From Nesterenkonia alkaliphila (GTDB taxonomy: Bacteria > Actinomycetota > Actinomycetes > Actinomycetales > Micrococcaceae), in the NCBI RefSeq assembly GCF_009758175.1, contig NZ_WRPM01000101.1:62001-126000 (forward strand): a stretch of DNA of 64,000 nt. Direction: 5' to 3'. Both the position numbers and the translations under genes were made by a program. Of this stretch, positions 41,209 to 51,233 are shown one piece after another. The notes beneath the pieces are model-generated. The model made no database searches. It was given only the letters and a program-made list of their open reading frames with translations, and was not told the DNA's origin. Position 1 is the first letter of the stretch, and the number at the start of each line of letters is the position of its first letter.

Positions 41209-43326
41209 GTGACCGAAATCTTCACCGACCTGGACAAGAAGGCCGTGGACACCCTGCGGGTGCTGGCCGCCGACGCCGTCGAGAAGGTCGGATCCGGCCA
41301 CCCCGGCACCGCAATGAGCCTGGCTCCCGCCGCCTACCTGCTGTTCCAGAAGGTGATGCGCCACGATCCCTCCGATCCGCAGTGGATCGGCCGCGACCGG
41401 TTCATCCTCTCCCCCGGCCACACCAGCCTGACCCTCTACCTGCAGCTGTACTTCTCCGGCTACGGGCTTGAGCTGGAGGATATTGAGGCGCTGCGTACCT
41501 GGGGCTCCAAGACCCCGGGCCACCCCGAGTACGGCCACACCGACGGTGTGGAGATCACCACCGGACCGCTGGGCCAGGGCCTGGCCTCCGCAGTGGGCTT
41601 CGCCTACGGCCAGCGACGGCTGCGCGGGCTGCTGGACCCCGAGGCGCCGGCCGGTCAGTCCCCCTTTGACCACAACGTGTGGGTCATCGCCTCCGACGGC
41701 GACCTGCAGGAGGGCGTGACCTCCGAAGCTTCCAGCCTGGCCGGCCACCAGGGCCTGGGCAATCTCAATGTGATCTGGGACGACAACAAGATCTCGATTG
41801 AGGATGACACCGATATCGCCTTCACCGAGGATGTGCTGGCCCGTTACGAGGCCTACGGCTGGCATGTGCAGCGGGTCGACTGGCTGAAGACCGGTGACTA
41901 CGCCGAGGATGTGGCCGAGCTGGACCGCGCCCTTGCCGCCGCCAAGGCCGAGACCACCAAGCCCTCGCTGATCGCGCTGCGCACCATCATCGGGTGGCCC
42001 GCCCCCGGCAAGCAGAACACCGGCGGTATCCACGGCTCCAAGCTGGGCCCTGAGGAGCTGGCCGCCACCAAGGAGCTGCTCGGCTTCGACCCGGCAGCCC
42101 ACTTCCACGTGGCAGAGGAGGTCATCGCCCACGCCCGTGAGGTCAAGGCCCGCGGGGCGCAGGCCCGTGCCGAATGGGAGAAGTCCTACCAGGCCTGGCG
42201 GGAGAACAACGAGGACGCCGCGGCACTGCTGGACCGCCTGCTCGCCGGGGATCTGCCCACCGGCTGGGAGGAGTCCCTGCCGGAGTTCCCCGCCGGTGAG
42301 GCTGTGGCCACCCGGGCTGCTTCCGGCAAGGTGATCAACGCGGTGGCCCCGGTGCTGCCCGAGTTGTGGGGCGGCTCCGCCGACCTGGCCGGATCCAATA
42401 ACACCCTGATCGCGGGGGAAGAATCATTCGGTCCCGCCGCCAGCTCCACGGGCAAGTTCACTGCCAGCCCCTATGGCCGCAACCTGCACTTCGGCATCCG
42501 TGAGCATGCCGCAGCGGCCATCACCAACGGCATCCAGCTCTCGGTTCCGCTGCGCACCTACAACGGCACCTTCCTGATCTTCTCCGACTACCAGCGCCCG
42601 GCCGTGCGGTTGGCGGCTCTGATGGGCATCGGCTCGATCTTCGTGTGGACCCATGACTCCATCGGCCTGGGCGAGGACGGGCCCACGCACCAGCCGGTGG
42701 AGCAGCTGGCCAGCCTGCGGGCGATCCCCGGCCTGGACGTGACCCGCCCCGCGGACGCCAATGAGGTGGCCGTGGTCTGGCGTGAGGTGCTCAAACGTCG
42801 CAGCAAGCCCGCCGGCATCGCGCTGACCCGCCAGGGGGTGCCCACGTTCGCCCGCGGTGCGGGCGAAGCCACCGCCGATGAGTTCGGCTCAGTCGAGGGC
42901 GCAGCCAAGGGAGCCTATGTGCTGGCAGAGGCGGTCCGGGACGGCGTCGTCGTCCATCCTGAGGTGATCCTGATCGGCACCGGTTCCGAGGTGCAGCTGG
43001 CCGTGCAGGCCCGCGAGGCCCTGGCCGAGAAGGGTGTGGCCGCCCGTGTGGTCTCCGCCCCCTGCCTGGAGTGGTTCGCCGAGCAGGATCCCGCCTACCG
43101 GGAGCATGTGCTGCCCTCTGCCGTGAAGGCCCGGGTCGCGGTGGAGGCCGCCCACCCGCAGTCCTGGTACCAGTACGTGGGCGATGCCGGGCGGGTTGTG
43201 GGCCTGGACCACTTCGGCGGATCCGCCGACTACAAGGTCCTCTACGAGCAGTTCGGCATCACTGCCGAGGCGGTCACCGCCGCCGCTGAGGAGTCCATCA
43301 GCGCCGTCACCAACATCAGCAACTGA
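41209..43326 (+). CDS. tkt: Transketolase
   Basis: 705-residue ThDP enzyme of the non-oxidative pentose-phosphate branch, moving two-carbon ketol units between sugar phosphates. Motifs: [18 protein letters not shown] near residue 30, [17 protein letters not shown], the ThDP site [25 protein letters not shown], and [15 protein letters not shown] with the catalytic glutamate. GTG 41209 is the start, with GGAGGA at 8 nt. First gene of tkt-tal-pgi-zwf-pgl. A GGCAC/GTGCC hairpin (41141-41156) lies in the upstream gap. Confidence 0.98.
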   Translation: MTEIFTDLDKKAVDTLRVLAADAVEKVGSGHPGTAMSLAPAAYLLFQKVMRHDPSDPQWIGRDRFILSPGHTSLTLYLQLYFSGYGLELEDIEALRTWGSKTPGHPEYGHTDGVEITTGPLGQGLASAVGFAYGQRRLRGLLDPEAPAGQSPFDHNVWVIASDGDLQEGVTSEASSLAGHQGLGNLNVIWDDNKISIEDDTDIAFTEDVLARYEAYGWHVQRVDWLKTGDYAEDVAELDRALAAAKAETTKPSLIALRTIIGWPAPGKQNTGGIHGSKLGPEELAATKELLGFDPAAHFHVAEEVIAHAREVKARGAQARAEWEKSYQAWRENNEDAAALLDRLLAGDLPTGWEESLPEFPAGEAVATRAASGKVINAVAPVLPELWGGSADLAGSNNTLIAGEESFGPAASSTGKFTASPYGRNLHFGIREHAAAAITNGIQLSVPLRTYNGTFLIFSDYQRPAVRLAALMGIGSIFVWTHDSIGLGEDGPTHQPVEQLASLRAIPGLDVTRPADANEVAVVWREVLKRRSKPAGIALTRQGVPTFARGAGEATADEFGSVEGAAKGAYVLAEAVRDGVVVHPEVILIGTGSEVQLAVQAREALAEKGVAARVVSAPCLEWFAEQDPAYREHVLPSAVKARVAVEAAHPQSWYQYVGDAGRVVGLDHFGGSADYKVLYEQFGITAEAVTAAAEESISAVTNISN

Positions 43327-43364
43327 GACCCCTACTCTTCAGATCTTCAGACCAAGGAGCAGAT

Positions 43365-44501
43365 ATGAGTGCCGAAACTGCCGCAGGAAACCCGAACACC
43401 AAGGCCCTCTCCGATGTGGGCGTATCCATCTGGCTCGATGATCTCTCCCGCCAGCGGCTGGAGTCGGGATCGCTGGCCAAGCTGATCGAGTCACATCATG
43501 TGGTCGGGGTGACCACCAACCCCACCATCTTCGAATCAGCTGTGGGCTCCGGCGACTCCTATGAGGGGCAGCTGGCCGAACTGGCCGCCAAGGGCGCCGA
43601 TGCCGAGCAGGCCGTCTTCGAGATCACCACCGCTGATGTGCGCGAGGCCTGCGACGTCTTCGCTGGGGTCTACGCCGCCAGCGAGGGGGTGGACGGCCGG
43701 GTCTCCATCGAGGTGGACCCGCGGCTGGCCCGCAATGCCGATGCCACCATTAAGGAGGCCAAGCGGCTCTACCAGGCGGTGGACCGGGAGAACGTGATGA
43801 TCAAGATCCCGGCCACGGTGGAAGGTATCGAGGCGATCGCCGCTGTGCTCGCCGAGGGGATCAGCGTCAACGTGACCCTGGTGTTCTCCCTGGAGCGCTA
43901 CCGGGCGGTGATCAACGCGTTCATGCTGGGCCTGGAGAAGGCCTACGCCGAGGGATTGGACATCTCCAAGATCCACTCAGTGGCCAGCTTCTTCGTCTCT
44001 CGGGTGGACACTGAGGTGGACAAGCGTCTGGAACTGGCCGCGGAGGAGGGCAAGCCCGGCACCGAGAAGCTGAAGTCCAAGGCCGCCATCGCCAATGCGC
44101 GGCTGGCCCACCAGATCGCTTCGGAGTCTTTCACCTCCGAACGCTGGCTGCTGCTGGCAGATCGGGGCGGGCGGCCACAGCGGCTGCTGCTGGCCTCCAC
44201 CGGCACCAAGGACCCCAGCCTCTCTGACACCCTCTACGTCACCGAGCTGGCAGCTGCCGGAGTGGTCAACACCATGCCGGAGAAGACCCTGAACGCCCTG
44301 GCTGATCACGGCGAGGTGGATGGAGACACTATGACGGACACGTATGTGGACTCCAACCGGGTGCTCGATGGCATCTCTGCCGCCGGAATCAGCTACCGCG
44401 AGGTGGTGGACGCCCTGGAGGCTGAGGGCCTGGGGAAGTTCGAGAAGTCCTGGGAGGGACTGCTCGCCACCGTCGACGAGGGCCTGAAGCGCAACGCCTG
44501 A
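43365..44501 (+). CDS. tal: Transaldolase
   Basis: 378-residue transaldolase of the long actinobacterial class, transferring dihydroxyacetone units from sedoheptulose 7-phosphate. Seen: [14 protein letters not shown] near residue 48, and the Schiff-base lysine in [15 protein letters not shown] (about residue 147), followed by [16 protein letters not shown] 43365 has AAGGAG at 7 nt. Only 38 nt separate it from tkt. Confidence 0.97.
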   Translation: MSAETAAGNPNTKALSDVGVSIWLDDLSRQRLESGSLAKLIESHHVVGVTTNPTIFESAVGSGDSYEGQLAELAAKGADAEQAVFEITTADVREACDVFAGVYAASEGVDGRVSIEVDPRLARNADATIKEAKRLYQAVDRENVMIKIPATVEGIEAIAAVLAEGISVNVTLVFSLERYRAVINAFMLGLEKAYAEGLDISKIHSVASFFVSRVDTEVDKRLELAAEEGKPGTEKLKSKAAIANARLAHQIASESFTSERWLLLADRGGRPQRLLLASTGTKDPSLSDTLYVTELAAAGVVNTMPEKTLNALADHGEVDGDTMTDTYVDSNRVLDGISAAGISYREVVDALEAEGLGKFEKSWEGLLATVDEGLKRNA

Positions 44502-44545
44502 GCCTGCTGTCCTGCCGTTCCAGTACTGCCCGAAGGGAAGAGAAG

Positions 44546-46195
44546 ATGAGCTCGCTGTCACTGACTCTGCTCGGCGCGGCCCGCCAGGCCGCCGAAGCCC
44601 AAGTCCCCGGACTGGTGGACCACGAGTTCGCCTCCCGGCTGGCCGCCAAGGACCACACACTGTGGGGCCCCGAGGCTGAGGATGAATCCGCAAAACGGCT
44701 CGGCTGGGTGGCCCCCTTCGAGGCCGCCCGCCCGCTGGTGGAGCAGATCACCGCACTGCGCGCCGAACTGGCAGCCGAAGGCGTGGACCGGGTGGTGCTG
44801 GCCGGGATGGGCGGCTCATCGCTGGCCCCTGAGGTGATCACCGCCACCTATGGAGCCCAGCTGGTAGTGCTGGACTCCACCGACCCGCAGCAGGTCTCGG
44901 CTGCGCTGACGGATCTGGAGCGCACTGTGCTGGTGGTGTCCTCCAAGTCCGGCTCCACTGTGGAGACTGACTCGCAGCGCCGGATCGTGCAGCAGGCCTT
45001 CAGCTCTGCTGGGATCAGCGCTGCAGCGCGCACTGTAGTGGTCACCGATCCGGGCTCGCCGCTCGGAGAGTCCGCCCGGGAGCAGGGGGTGCGCGCGGTC
45101 TTCGAGGCCGACCCTTCGGTGGGCGGACGCTACTCTGCGCTGACTGCCTTCGGGTTGGTGCCCTCCGGTCTGGCCGGGGTGGATATTGCCGCACTGCTGG
45201 ATGAGGCGGAGTCCGCACTGGACCTGCTCACCGAGGACGACGCCGCCAACCCGGGCCTGCAGCTCGGGGCGGCTATCGGCGGCACCTCCCCGCTGCGCGA
45301 CAAGCTGGTGATCGCCGATGCCGGTTCCCCGTTGGTGGGCATCGGTGCCTGGATCGAGCAGCTGGTGGCAGAGTCCACCGGCAAGGAGGGCACCGGTCTG
45401 CTGCCGGTGATCGTGGCCGATGGCGAGCCGGAGCTGACCCGCGACGCCGATGATGTGCTGGTCGTGGAGATCGTGGATGCTGAGGCTGAAGACGGTGCCT
45501 CCGTGGACGCCGACCCGGCCGAGACTGTGGTCTCCCCGCATGTGGTGCGCACCGGCGGCAGCCTCGGGGCACAGTTCCTGCTCTGGGAGTTCGCCACTGC
45601 GGTGGCCGGTTCCCTGCTGGGCATCAATCCCTTCGACCAGCCTGACGTGGAGTCCGCGAAGGTGGCCGCCCGGTCCCTGCTGGGCTCCCCCGCCCCGGAG
45701 AGCGGGGAGGCTGTGACCGATGGGGCGGTCGAGATCCGCGCCTCAGGTGATGAGTCCCTGCTGACCAATGGGCAGGTGACGGTGGCCGAGGCGGTGCAGG
45801 CGTTGCTGGCCCGGGTCCCGGATACCGGCTATGTGGCCGTGATGGCCTATCTGGACCGCACCTCTGAGACCGAACTGGAGGAAATCCGCCCCCAGCTGGC
45901 CGCACTGGCCGGCAGGCCGGTGACCTTCGGCTGGGGCCCCCGGTTCCTGCACTCCACCGGGCAGTTCCACAAGGGCGGGCCAGCAGTGGGGGTCTTCCTG
46001 CAGATCACCACCTCGGCGGAGCAGGACCTGGATGTCCCGGAGCGGCCCTTCACCCTCACCCAGCTCATCTCCGCCCAGGCCAACGGTGATGCCGCCGTGC
46101 TGGCTGAGCACGGCCGGCCGGTGCTGCAGTTGCACCTGACCGATCGGAAGGCCGGGCTGCAGCAGGTCATCGACGCCGTATCCTCGCTGAGCTGA
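44546..46195 (+). CDS. pgi: Glucose-6-phosphate isomerase
   Basis: 549-residue sugar isomerase with two SIS-type subdomains, linking glycolysis to the pentose-phosphate route. Motifs: VVLAGMGGSSLAPEVI, VVSSKSGSTVETDSQ (phosphate-binding serines), and FGWGPRFLHSTGQFHKGGP near the C terminus. It belongs to the divergent actinobacterial form found inside PPP operons. ATG 44546 has GAAGGGAAGAGAAG upstream. Spacing to zwf is 20 nt. Confidence 0.95.
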   Translation: MSSLSLTLLGAARQAAEAQVPGLVDHEFASRLAAKDHTLWGPEAEDESAKRLGWVAPFEAARPLVEQITALRAELAAEGVDRVVLAGMGGSSLAPEVITATYGAQLVVLDSTDPQQVSAALTDLERTVLVVSSKSGSTVETDSQRRIVQQAFSSAGISAAARTVVVTDPGSPLGESAREQGVRAVFEADPSVGGRYSALTAFGLVPSGLAGVDIAALLDEAESALDLLTEDDAANPGLQLGAAIGGTSPLRDKLVIADAGSPLVGIGAWIEQLVAESTGKEGTGLLPVIVADGEPELTRDADDVLVVEIVDAEAEDGASVDADPAETVVSPHVVRTGGSLGAQFLLWEFATAVAGSLLGINPFDQPDVESAKVAARSLLGSPAPESGEAVTDGAVEIRASGDESLLTNGQVTVAEAVQALLARVPDTGYVAVMAYLDRTSETELEEIRPQLAALAGRPVTFGWGPRFLHSTGQFHKGGPAVGVFLQITTSAEQDLDVPERPFTLTQLISAQANGDAAVLAEHGRPVLQLHLTDRKAGLQQVIDAVSSLS

Positions 46196-46215
46196 GCGGC
46201 GGTTCGAGGAGACTG

Positions 46216-47781
46216 ATGACCAGCAGCGCAGCACATGGCGATCCTCTGGCGGGGGCACTGTCCCGCCGGACTTCCAGCAGCAGCGGGTCCCGGCCGGCCG
46301 GGGACTGTGCCATGGTGATGTTCGGCGTCACCGGGGACCTGGCCCGTAAGAAGCTGCTGCCGGCCCTCTATGATCTGGCCAACCGGGGCCGGCTCCCGGA
46401 GAGTTTCAGCCTGGTGGGCTTCGGCCGCCGGGAGTGGAGCCACCAGGAGTTCGCCGAGCAGGTCAAGACCTATGTGATGCAGCGGGCACGCACCGACTTC
46501 AACGAGGAGGTGTGGGAGCAGCTGGCCGCCGGCCTGCGGTTTGTGCAGGCCTCCGGCTTTGAGGATGACGCTGCCTATGAGCAGCTGGGCCAGCTGCTGG
46601 TGGAGCTGCAGGATGAGCGCGGCACCGGCGGAAACCATGCCTTCTACCTCTCGATTCCGCCCAACAGCTTCGAGACGGTGAGCCAAAAGCTCTCAGTGCA
46701 CGGGCTGGCCCGCCGGGCGAAGTCCGCCGATGAACCCTGGTCCCGGGTGATCATCGAGAAGCCTTTCGGCCATGATGAGCACTCTGCCCATGAGCTCAAT
46801 CAGGCGGTGGAGCGGGTCTTCGCCTCCGATGATGTCTTCCGCATCGATCATTACCTGGGCAAGGAGACCGTCCAGAACCTGCTTGCCCTGCGGTTTGCCA
46901 ACCGGCTGTTCGAGCCGCTGTGGAACAACCAGCACATCGACCATGTGCAGATCACCATGGCGGAGAACATCGGCATCGAGGGCCGTGCCAGCTATTACGA
47001 CGGTGTTGGCGCAGCCCGGGACGTGATCCAGAACCATCTGCTGCAACTGCTGGCGCTGACCGCGATGGAGGAGCCGATCAGCTTTGACGCGGACCACCTG
47101 CGCCGGGAGAAGGAGAAGGTGCTGGAGGCGGTCCGGGTGCCTGCGGACCTCGGGGCGGCAAGTGCCCGTGGGCAGTACGCCTCCGGCACTCAGGATGGGG
47201 AGGGCGTCGTCGGCTTCCTCCAGGAAGAGGGTTTTGACCCAGACTCCACCACTGAGACCTATGCGGCGTTCAAACTGGGTATCCACACCCGGCGCTGGGA
47301 CGGGGTGCCGTTCTATCTGCGCTCCGGTAAACGGTTGGGCTCCCGGGTCACCGAGATCGTGGTGATGTTCAAGCGTGCTCCTAATCTGCTGTTCACCCAG
47401 GCTGATGAACGGCAGTTCGGGCAGAACGCGCTGATCATCCGGATCCAGCCCAATGAGGGCGCCACGCTGCGGCTGGCCTCCAAGGTACCCGGCACCGGGA
47501 TGGAGATCCGGGATGTGAATATGGACTTCAGCTACGGGCGGTCCTTCACCGAGGAGTCCCCGGAGGCCTATGAACGGCTCATCCTGGACGTGCTGCTGGG
47601 CGAGCCCCCGCTGTTCCCCCGGCACCGCGAGGTGGAACTGTCCTGGCAGATCCTGGACCCCTTCATCAAGCGCTGGGAGGCCATGGCGGAGCAGCCCGAG
47701 CCCTATGCGCCTGGCTCCTGGGGACCGGCCTCAGCTGAGGAGCTGATGGCCCGCGACGGCCGGGCATGGAGGGTTCCTTAA
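46216..47781 (+). CDS. zwf: Glucose-6-phosphate 1-dehydrogenase
   Basis: 521-residue NADP-dependent enzyme opening the oxidative pentose-phosphate pathway. Motifs: nucleotide-binding MFGVTGDLARKKLLPALYDL (about residue 35), the substrate-binding RIDHYLGKE (about 213) and EKPFGHD. GAGGAGA lies just before ATG 46216 with short spacing. In most actinobacteria the next gene is opcA, whose product assembles or activates this enzyme; here the next gene is pgl after an 82-nt gap. Confidence 0.97.
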   Translation: MTSSAAHGDPLAGALSRRTSSSSGSRPAGDCAMVMFGVTGDLARKKLLPALYDLANRGRLPESFSLVGFGRREWSHQEFAEQVKTYVMQRARTDFNEEVWEQLAAGLRFVQASGFEDDAAYEQLGQLLVELQDERGTGGNHAFYLSIPPNSFETVSQKLSVHGLARRAKSADEPWSRVIIEKPFGHDEHSAHELNQAVERVFASDDVFRIDHYLGKETVQNLLALRFANRLFEPLWNNQHIDHVQITMAENIGIEGRASYYDGVGAARDVIQNHLLQLLALTAMEEPISFDADHLRREKEKVLEAVRVPADLGAASARGQYASGTQDGEGVVGFLQEEGFDPDSTTETYAAFKLGIHTRRWDGVPFYLRSGKRLGSRVTEIVVMFKRAPNLLFTQADERQFGQNALIIRIQPNEGATLRLASKVPGTGMEIRDVNMDFSYGRSFTEESPEAYERLILDVLLGEPPLFPRHREVELSWQILDPFIKRWEAMAEQPEPYAPGSWGPASAEELMARDGRAWRVP

Positions 47782-47801
47782 GCCTGCCACCCTACTCTGA
47801 C

Positions 47802-47842
47802 TAGGGAAAACAGTGTACGACGACGCATAGTTCCCTATTTTT
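47802..47842 (+). terminator. Hairpin with T tract between zwf and pgl
   Basis: TAGGGAA (47802-47808) pairs with TTCCCTA (47831-47837), loop 22 nt, followed by five T. Terminator-like but with a long loop and short stem. A direct repeat AAACAGTG occurs at 47808-47815 and 47844-47851, on either side of the right arm. Confidence 0.4.
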
Positions 47843-47863
47843 GAAACAGTGAGGTTGGTTGCC

Positions 47864-48679
47864 ATGGGAGTTCAGATCAATACTGAGACTGCTGCGCCGC
47901 AGGTGGAGGTCTTCGCAGATCGGGCGGAGGTGACCCGGACGATCGCCTCCCGGCTGCTGGCGGTGCTGAAGCAGGCGGCGCAGTCCCAGGGCATGGCCCA
48001 TGTCTCGCTGACCGGTGGCGGTGCAGGCATCGCCACCCTGGAGGCAGTGGCCGAGCTGGTCCGGGAGGGCGCTGAGGCCCCGGACTGGGCCTCGGTGCAT
48101 TTCTGGTGGGGCGATGAGCGGCTGCTGCCGGCGGGGGACGAGGACCGCAACGAGACCCAGGCCAGGGCGGCGCTGCTGGACTTCCTGGTGGCTGAGCAGG
48201 GACTGCCCACGGACAATATCTGCCCGATGCCCACCTCCGAGGAGGCCGCGCACCCGGAGGCTGGGGCACAGATCTATGCCCGGCAGCTGGAGGCCTTCGC
48301 CGCCGAGCACGGGGTCCAGGGCCCGCATGGGAAGCTGTTGATGCCGCGCTTCGACGTGATGCTGCTTGGTGTGGGGCCGGACGGGCATATCAACAGCCTG
48401 TTCCCTGGCAAGGATTCGCTAAGCGTGATCGGGCAGCCCACCACCGGGGAGTCCGACGCCCCGGTGGAACTGGGGCCGCCGCTGCGGGTGACTCTGACCT
48501 TCGACGCGGTGCACACGGCTCGCCGGGTCTGGACCGGGGTGACCGGTGCGGATAAAGCGGAGGCCGCTGCAGAAGCTCTGGTTCCCGGTGCCGATGTCAC
48601 CCAATACCCTGCGGCCAACGCCCGCGGCGCCGAGGAGACCATCTGGCACCTGGACCAGGCCGCTGCCGCACAGCTCTGA
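47864..48679 (+). CDS. pgl: 6-phosphogluconolactonase
   Basis: 271-residue lactonase hydrolysing 6-phosphogluconolactone. Recognised by HVSLTGGGAGIATLEAV, VHFWWGDERLLPAGDEDRNE, and LLGVGPDGHINSLFPG, the family core. ATG 47864 is taken with GTGAGG 9 nt upstream; a GTG at 47849 in the same frame is possible. Last gene of the operon; no terminator is obvious in the repeat-bearing gap that follows. Confidence 0.95.
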   Translation: MGVQINTETAAPQVEVFADRAEVTRTIASRLLAVLKQAAQSQGMAHVSLTGGGAGIATLEAVAELVREGAEAPDWASVHFWWGDERLLPAGDEDRNETQARAALLDFLVAEQGLPTDNICPMPTSEEAAHPEAGAQIYARQLEAFAAEHGVQGPHGKLLMPRFDVMLLGVGPDGHINSLFPGKDSLSVIGQPTTGESDAPVELGPPLRVTLTFDAVHTARRVWTGVTGADKAEAAAEALVPGADVTQYPAANARGAEETIWHLDQAAAAQL

Positions 48680-48914
48680 GCAATTCGGGACGATAACTGG
48701 CAGCACACACTTCGGCATCGTCATCTACTGCCCAAAAACTCCCGCATACCGGTCTCATCTGAGCAGTTGCCTACGACATACCCTGCGCAGCTCCGAGGCA
48801 TCGTCGCCCACTGCCCATAACACCCACAGACACTGGGCGCAATTCCCCCTGTGCAGCGGGAACTGGATAGAGATAGAGGATCGATCGGAGCGACCCATTA
48901 GTTTCCCAGCGAAC
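48680..48914. repeat. Noncoding gap with a diverged 83-nt direct repeat
   Basis: Between convergent pgl and the serine hydrolase gene. A 21-nt unit, GGCATCGTC-N4-ACTGCCCA, occurs at 48714-48734 (approximately, starting GGCATC) and 48797-48817 with 18 of 21 positions equal. Similarity continues weakly on both sides (ACGATAACTGG versus ACGACATACCC upstream, AACTCCC versus ACACCC downstream). No gene or clear terminator is seen. Confidence 0.5.
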
Positions 48915-50072
48915 TCAGCTGGGGCGCTGGCGGAAAGCTCGGCGGCTCAGCAGCAGGGTGAGAAGGCAGGCGGCTGCGGCCCCGGCGGCCGCGGAGAGGA
49001 GCAGGGCGCCGGTGGACCAACCCGCGGCCTGAGTCTGCGCTGCGTCTATCTGCCCCGGATCCGCGGGATGATCGGTGCCCTCGCCCTCCGCCGGGGCACT
49101 GGGCGGGCTCTCGCGGCCCTCGGCCTGCTCCCCTGCGGTGGGCGCCGGATCCTCGGTGGGGGGCTCCTCGGGTGCGGGGGCGACGTCGTCCTCCTCCTGG
49201 TCCTCAGGCTCGGGCAGAGCCTCCAAGTGGCTGTAGACGATCTGACCGATATCGGTGACCACCGGATTGCCGATCGCCGCCATCTCCGTGAAGTCCCAGG
49301 TGGTGGTCACCTCGGTGAGCACCACTACTGCGTGCTCGCGGCCGGGGACCAGGAAGTAGCCGATGTCATGGGTGTAGTTGTCGATCTCCCCAGTCTTATG
49401 CGCCAAGGTGCCCTCTGCGGCGGGGATCTGGCCGAACTTGGTGCCGATCTGCTGGTCGAGCAGGGTCTCCAGCAGGAAGTCCCGGCTCTGGGGGCTCAGC
49501 AGCTGATCATCGGCATAGGCCGTGGTGAGCAGCCCCAGCAGCTCCTCCGCCTCGGCGATGTTCTCCGCCTCCGTGACCGCCGGGTTCTGGGAGTCCGCGA
49601 CCCGGGTGTACCAGAGGTGCTCAGTGCCGAGGTCCTCGAAGAGCTGCTCAATGGGTTCCAGCCCGATGTAGTACACCAGGGTGTGTTGGGCCGTATTGTC
49701 CGATTCGGTGATCATCAGCTGGGCGAGCTCCTCCACAGTGGAGTCCATCGGCAGCGAGCCCTGGTCCAGATTGCCGGTGCCAGGCAGAGTCAGCTCGGGC
49801 GGCACGGTGATCGGGGCATCAAGGCTGATCACTCCGGCATCCACCTGCCTCAGCAGGGCGATCAGCACAGCTACCTTGACCGTGCTGGCCCCATGGTAGG
49901 TCTCACCCGGGTTGATCAGCAGAGGCTCGGCCGCCGGATCAGTGAGGTCCTGAACTCCTACTGAGACATTGACCCCCTGGGACTCTGCCCGGGCCACTGC
50001 CTCCTCGAGGGCCTGCTGCAGCTCGGGGTCCAGCGCTGCGGCGAGCAGAGCGCTGAGTGCAAGCCTCCGCAT
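48915..50072 (-). CDS. Class A beta-lactamase-like serine hydrolase with C-terminal membrane anchor
   Basis: 385-residue protein. Penicillin-recognising motifs: SxxK as STVK (Ser63), SDN (124-126), and KTG in LAHKTGEIDNYTHDIG (about 229). The omega-loop ExxLN of true class A beta-lactamases is not evident, so a carboxypeptidase-like or unknown hydrolase role is as likely as resistance. Residues 1-14 form a very short RR-leader with a hydrophobic stretch; residues 285-350 are a Pro/Glu-rich linker; residues 351-375 are a membrane helix followed by RRAFRQR. The layout implies the enzyme faces outside and is anchored at its C terminus. It follows secG by 16 nt with no ribosome site, so the true start is not certain. 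Confidence 0.8.
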   Translation of the reverse strand: MRRLALSALLAAALDPELQQALEEAVARAESQGVNVSVGVQDLTDPAAEPLLINPGETYHGASTVKVAVLIALLRQVDAGVISLDAPITVPPELTLPGTGNLDQGSLPMDSTVEELAQLMITESDNTAQHTLVYYIGLEPIEQLFEDLGTEHLWYTRVADSQNPAVTEAENIAEAEELLGLLTTAYADDQLLSPQSRDFLLETLLDQQIGTKFGQIPAAEGTLAHKTGEIDNYTHDIGYFLVPGREHAVVVLTEVTTTWDFTEMAAIGNPVVTDIGQIVYSHLEALPEPEDQEEDDVAPAPEEPPTEDPAPTAGEQAEGRESPPSAPAEGEGTDHPADPGQIDAAQTQAAGWSTGALLLSAAAGAAAACLLTLLLSRRAFRQRPS

Positions 50073-50088
50073 AGCCGGGGCAGCCGGT

Positions 50089-50340
50089 TTACCAGCTGCC
50101 GGTGGTCTGGATGATCAGGGCAAGCGCCACAATGATCAGTCCCCAGACGATGCCCAGCACGATGGTCAGCCGGGTCAGGTTGCGCTCGGCCACACCGGAT
50201 GAGCCCAGTGAGGAGGTGATGCCGCCGCCAAACATATCCGACATACCGCCGCCGCGTCCTTTGTGCAGCAGGATCAGCAGGATAAGCAGGAGGCTGAGCA
50301 CCAGCAGGGCGATCTGAAGCCCAATGGTCAGTGCGGTCAC
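50089..50340 (-). CDS. secG: Protein-export subunit SecG
   Basis: 83-residue protein with two membrane helices (TIGLQIALLVLSLLLILLILLH and LTRLTIVLGIVWGLIIVALALI) joined by the conserved glycine-rich loop KGRGGGMSDMFGG. It aids SecYE translocation. Position behind tpiA is typical of actinobacteria and many Gram-positives. Confidence 0.96.
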   Translation of the reverse strand: MTALTIGLQIALLVLSLLLILLILLHKGRGGGMSDMFGGGITSSLGSSGVAERNLTRLTIVLGIVWGLIIVALALIIQTTGSW

Positions 50341-50420
50341 GTGCGGCCTTTCAGAGAACGTTCAACGTCGGTTTGCGCGGCTACCAGCGTAGCAGGTGCG
50401 CAGCGGGTGTCCGGGCAGGC

Positions 50421-51233
50421 TCAGGCGGTGATGTGCTTCTCGAACTGGGCGATCTTGGCGAACTCCTCAGCTTCCAGGGATGCACCGCCCACCAAGGCGC
50501 CGTCCACATCGGCCCCGGCAAGGATGGAGGCCACGTTCCCGGACTTCACCGAACCGCCGTAGAGGATGCGCACCGAGTCAGCGAATTCCTGGGAGTACAG
50601 CTCGGCAAGTTTGGCGCGGATGGCCGCGGCCAGTTCCTGGGCGTCCTCCGGTCCGGCGGTCTTGCCGGTGCCGATGGCCCAGACCGGCTCATAGGCGATC
50701 ACCAGTTCTGCCAGCTGCTCAGCGGTGAAGCCCTCCAAGGCCGCCTGGACCTGAGCCAGGGTGTGGTGAACATGGTTGCCAGCCTCGCGGACCTCCAGGC
50801 CCTCCCCTACGCAGAGCACCGGCGCCAGCTGGTGGCGCAGGGCTGCCTCAATCTTGGAGCGAACGACGCCGTCCCCCTCACCGTGGATCTCCCGGCGTTC
50901 CGAGTGCCCCACGAGCACCTGGGAGCAGCCCAGCTTAGCCAGGAACGCACCGGAGATGTCCCCGGTGTAGGCCCCGGAATCCTGCGGGGAGAGGTCCTGT
51001 GCGCCGTATTCCAGGTCCAGCTTGTCGCCGGCGACCAGGGTCTGAACCCCGCGCAGATCGGTGAAGGGCGGGAATACTGAGACCTGCACACGCTCGTAGT
51101 CGTGATTGGCATCGTCCAGGGTCCAGGCCAGTTTCTGGACCAGGGCGATCGCCTGCATATGGTCCATGTTCATCTTCCAGTTGCCGGCGATAAGCGGGCG
51201 CCGGACGAACTGTCCATTCTTCTGCGTGGTCAT
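50421..51233 (-). CDS. tpiA: Triose-phosphate isomerase
   Basis: 270-residue TIM barrel: N-terminal [12 protein letters not shown] (catalytic Lys), catalytic His in [14 protein letters not shown], and the loop-6 glutamate in [14 protein letters not shown]. Interconverts dihydroxyacetone phosphate and glyceraldehyde 3-phosphate. Start ATG 51233 overlaps the pgk stop by 4 nt (ATGA). Part of gap-pgk-tpiA-secG. Confidence 0.98.
   Translation of the reverse strand: MTTQKNGQFVRRPLIAGNWKMNMDHMQAIALVQKLAWTLDDANHDYERVQVSVFPPFTDLRGVQTLVAGDKLDLEYGAQDLSPQDSGAYTGDISGAFLAKLGCSQVLVGHSERREIHGEGDGVVRSKIEAALRHQLAPVLCVGEGLEVREAGNHVHHTLAQVQAALEGFTAEQLAELVIAYEPVWAIGTGKTAGPEDAQELAAAIRAKLAELYSQEFADSVRILYGGSVKSGNVASILAGADVDGALVGGASLEAEEFAKIAQFEKHITA

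Noticed and set aside
48546-49964. Open frame of 472 codons crossing pgl end, the repeat gap and the serine hydrolase
   Set aside because: It overlaps two clear genes and has no homology-like motif; the repeat gap part is noncoding.
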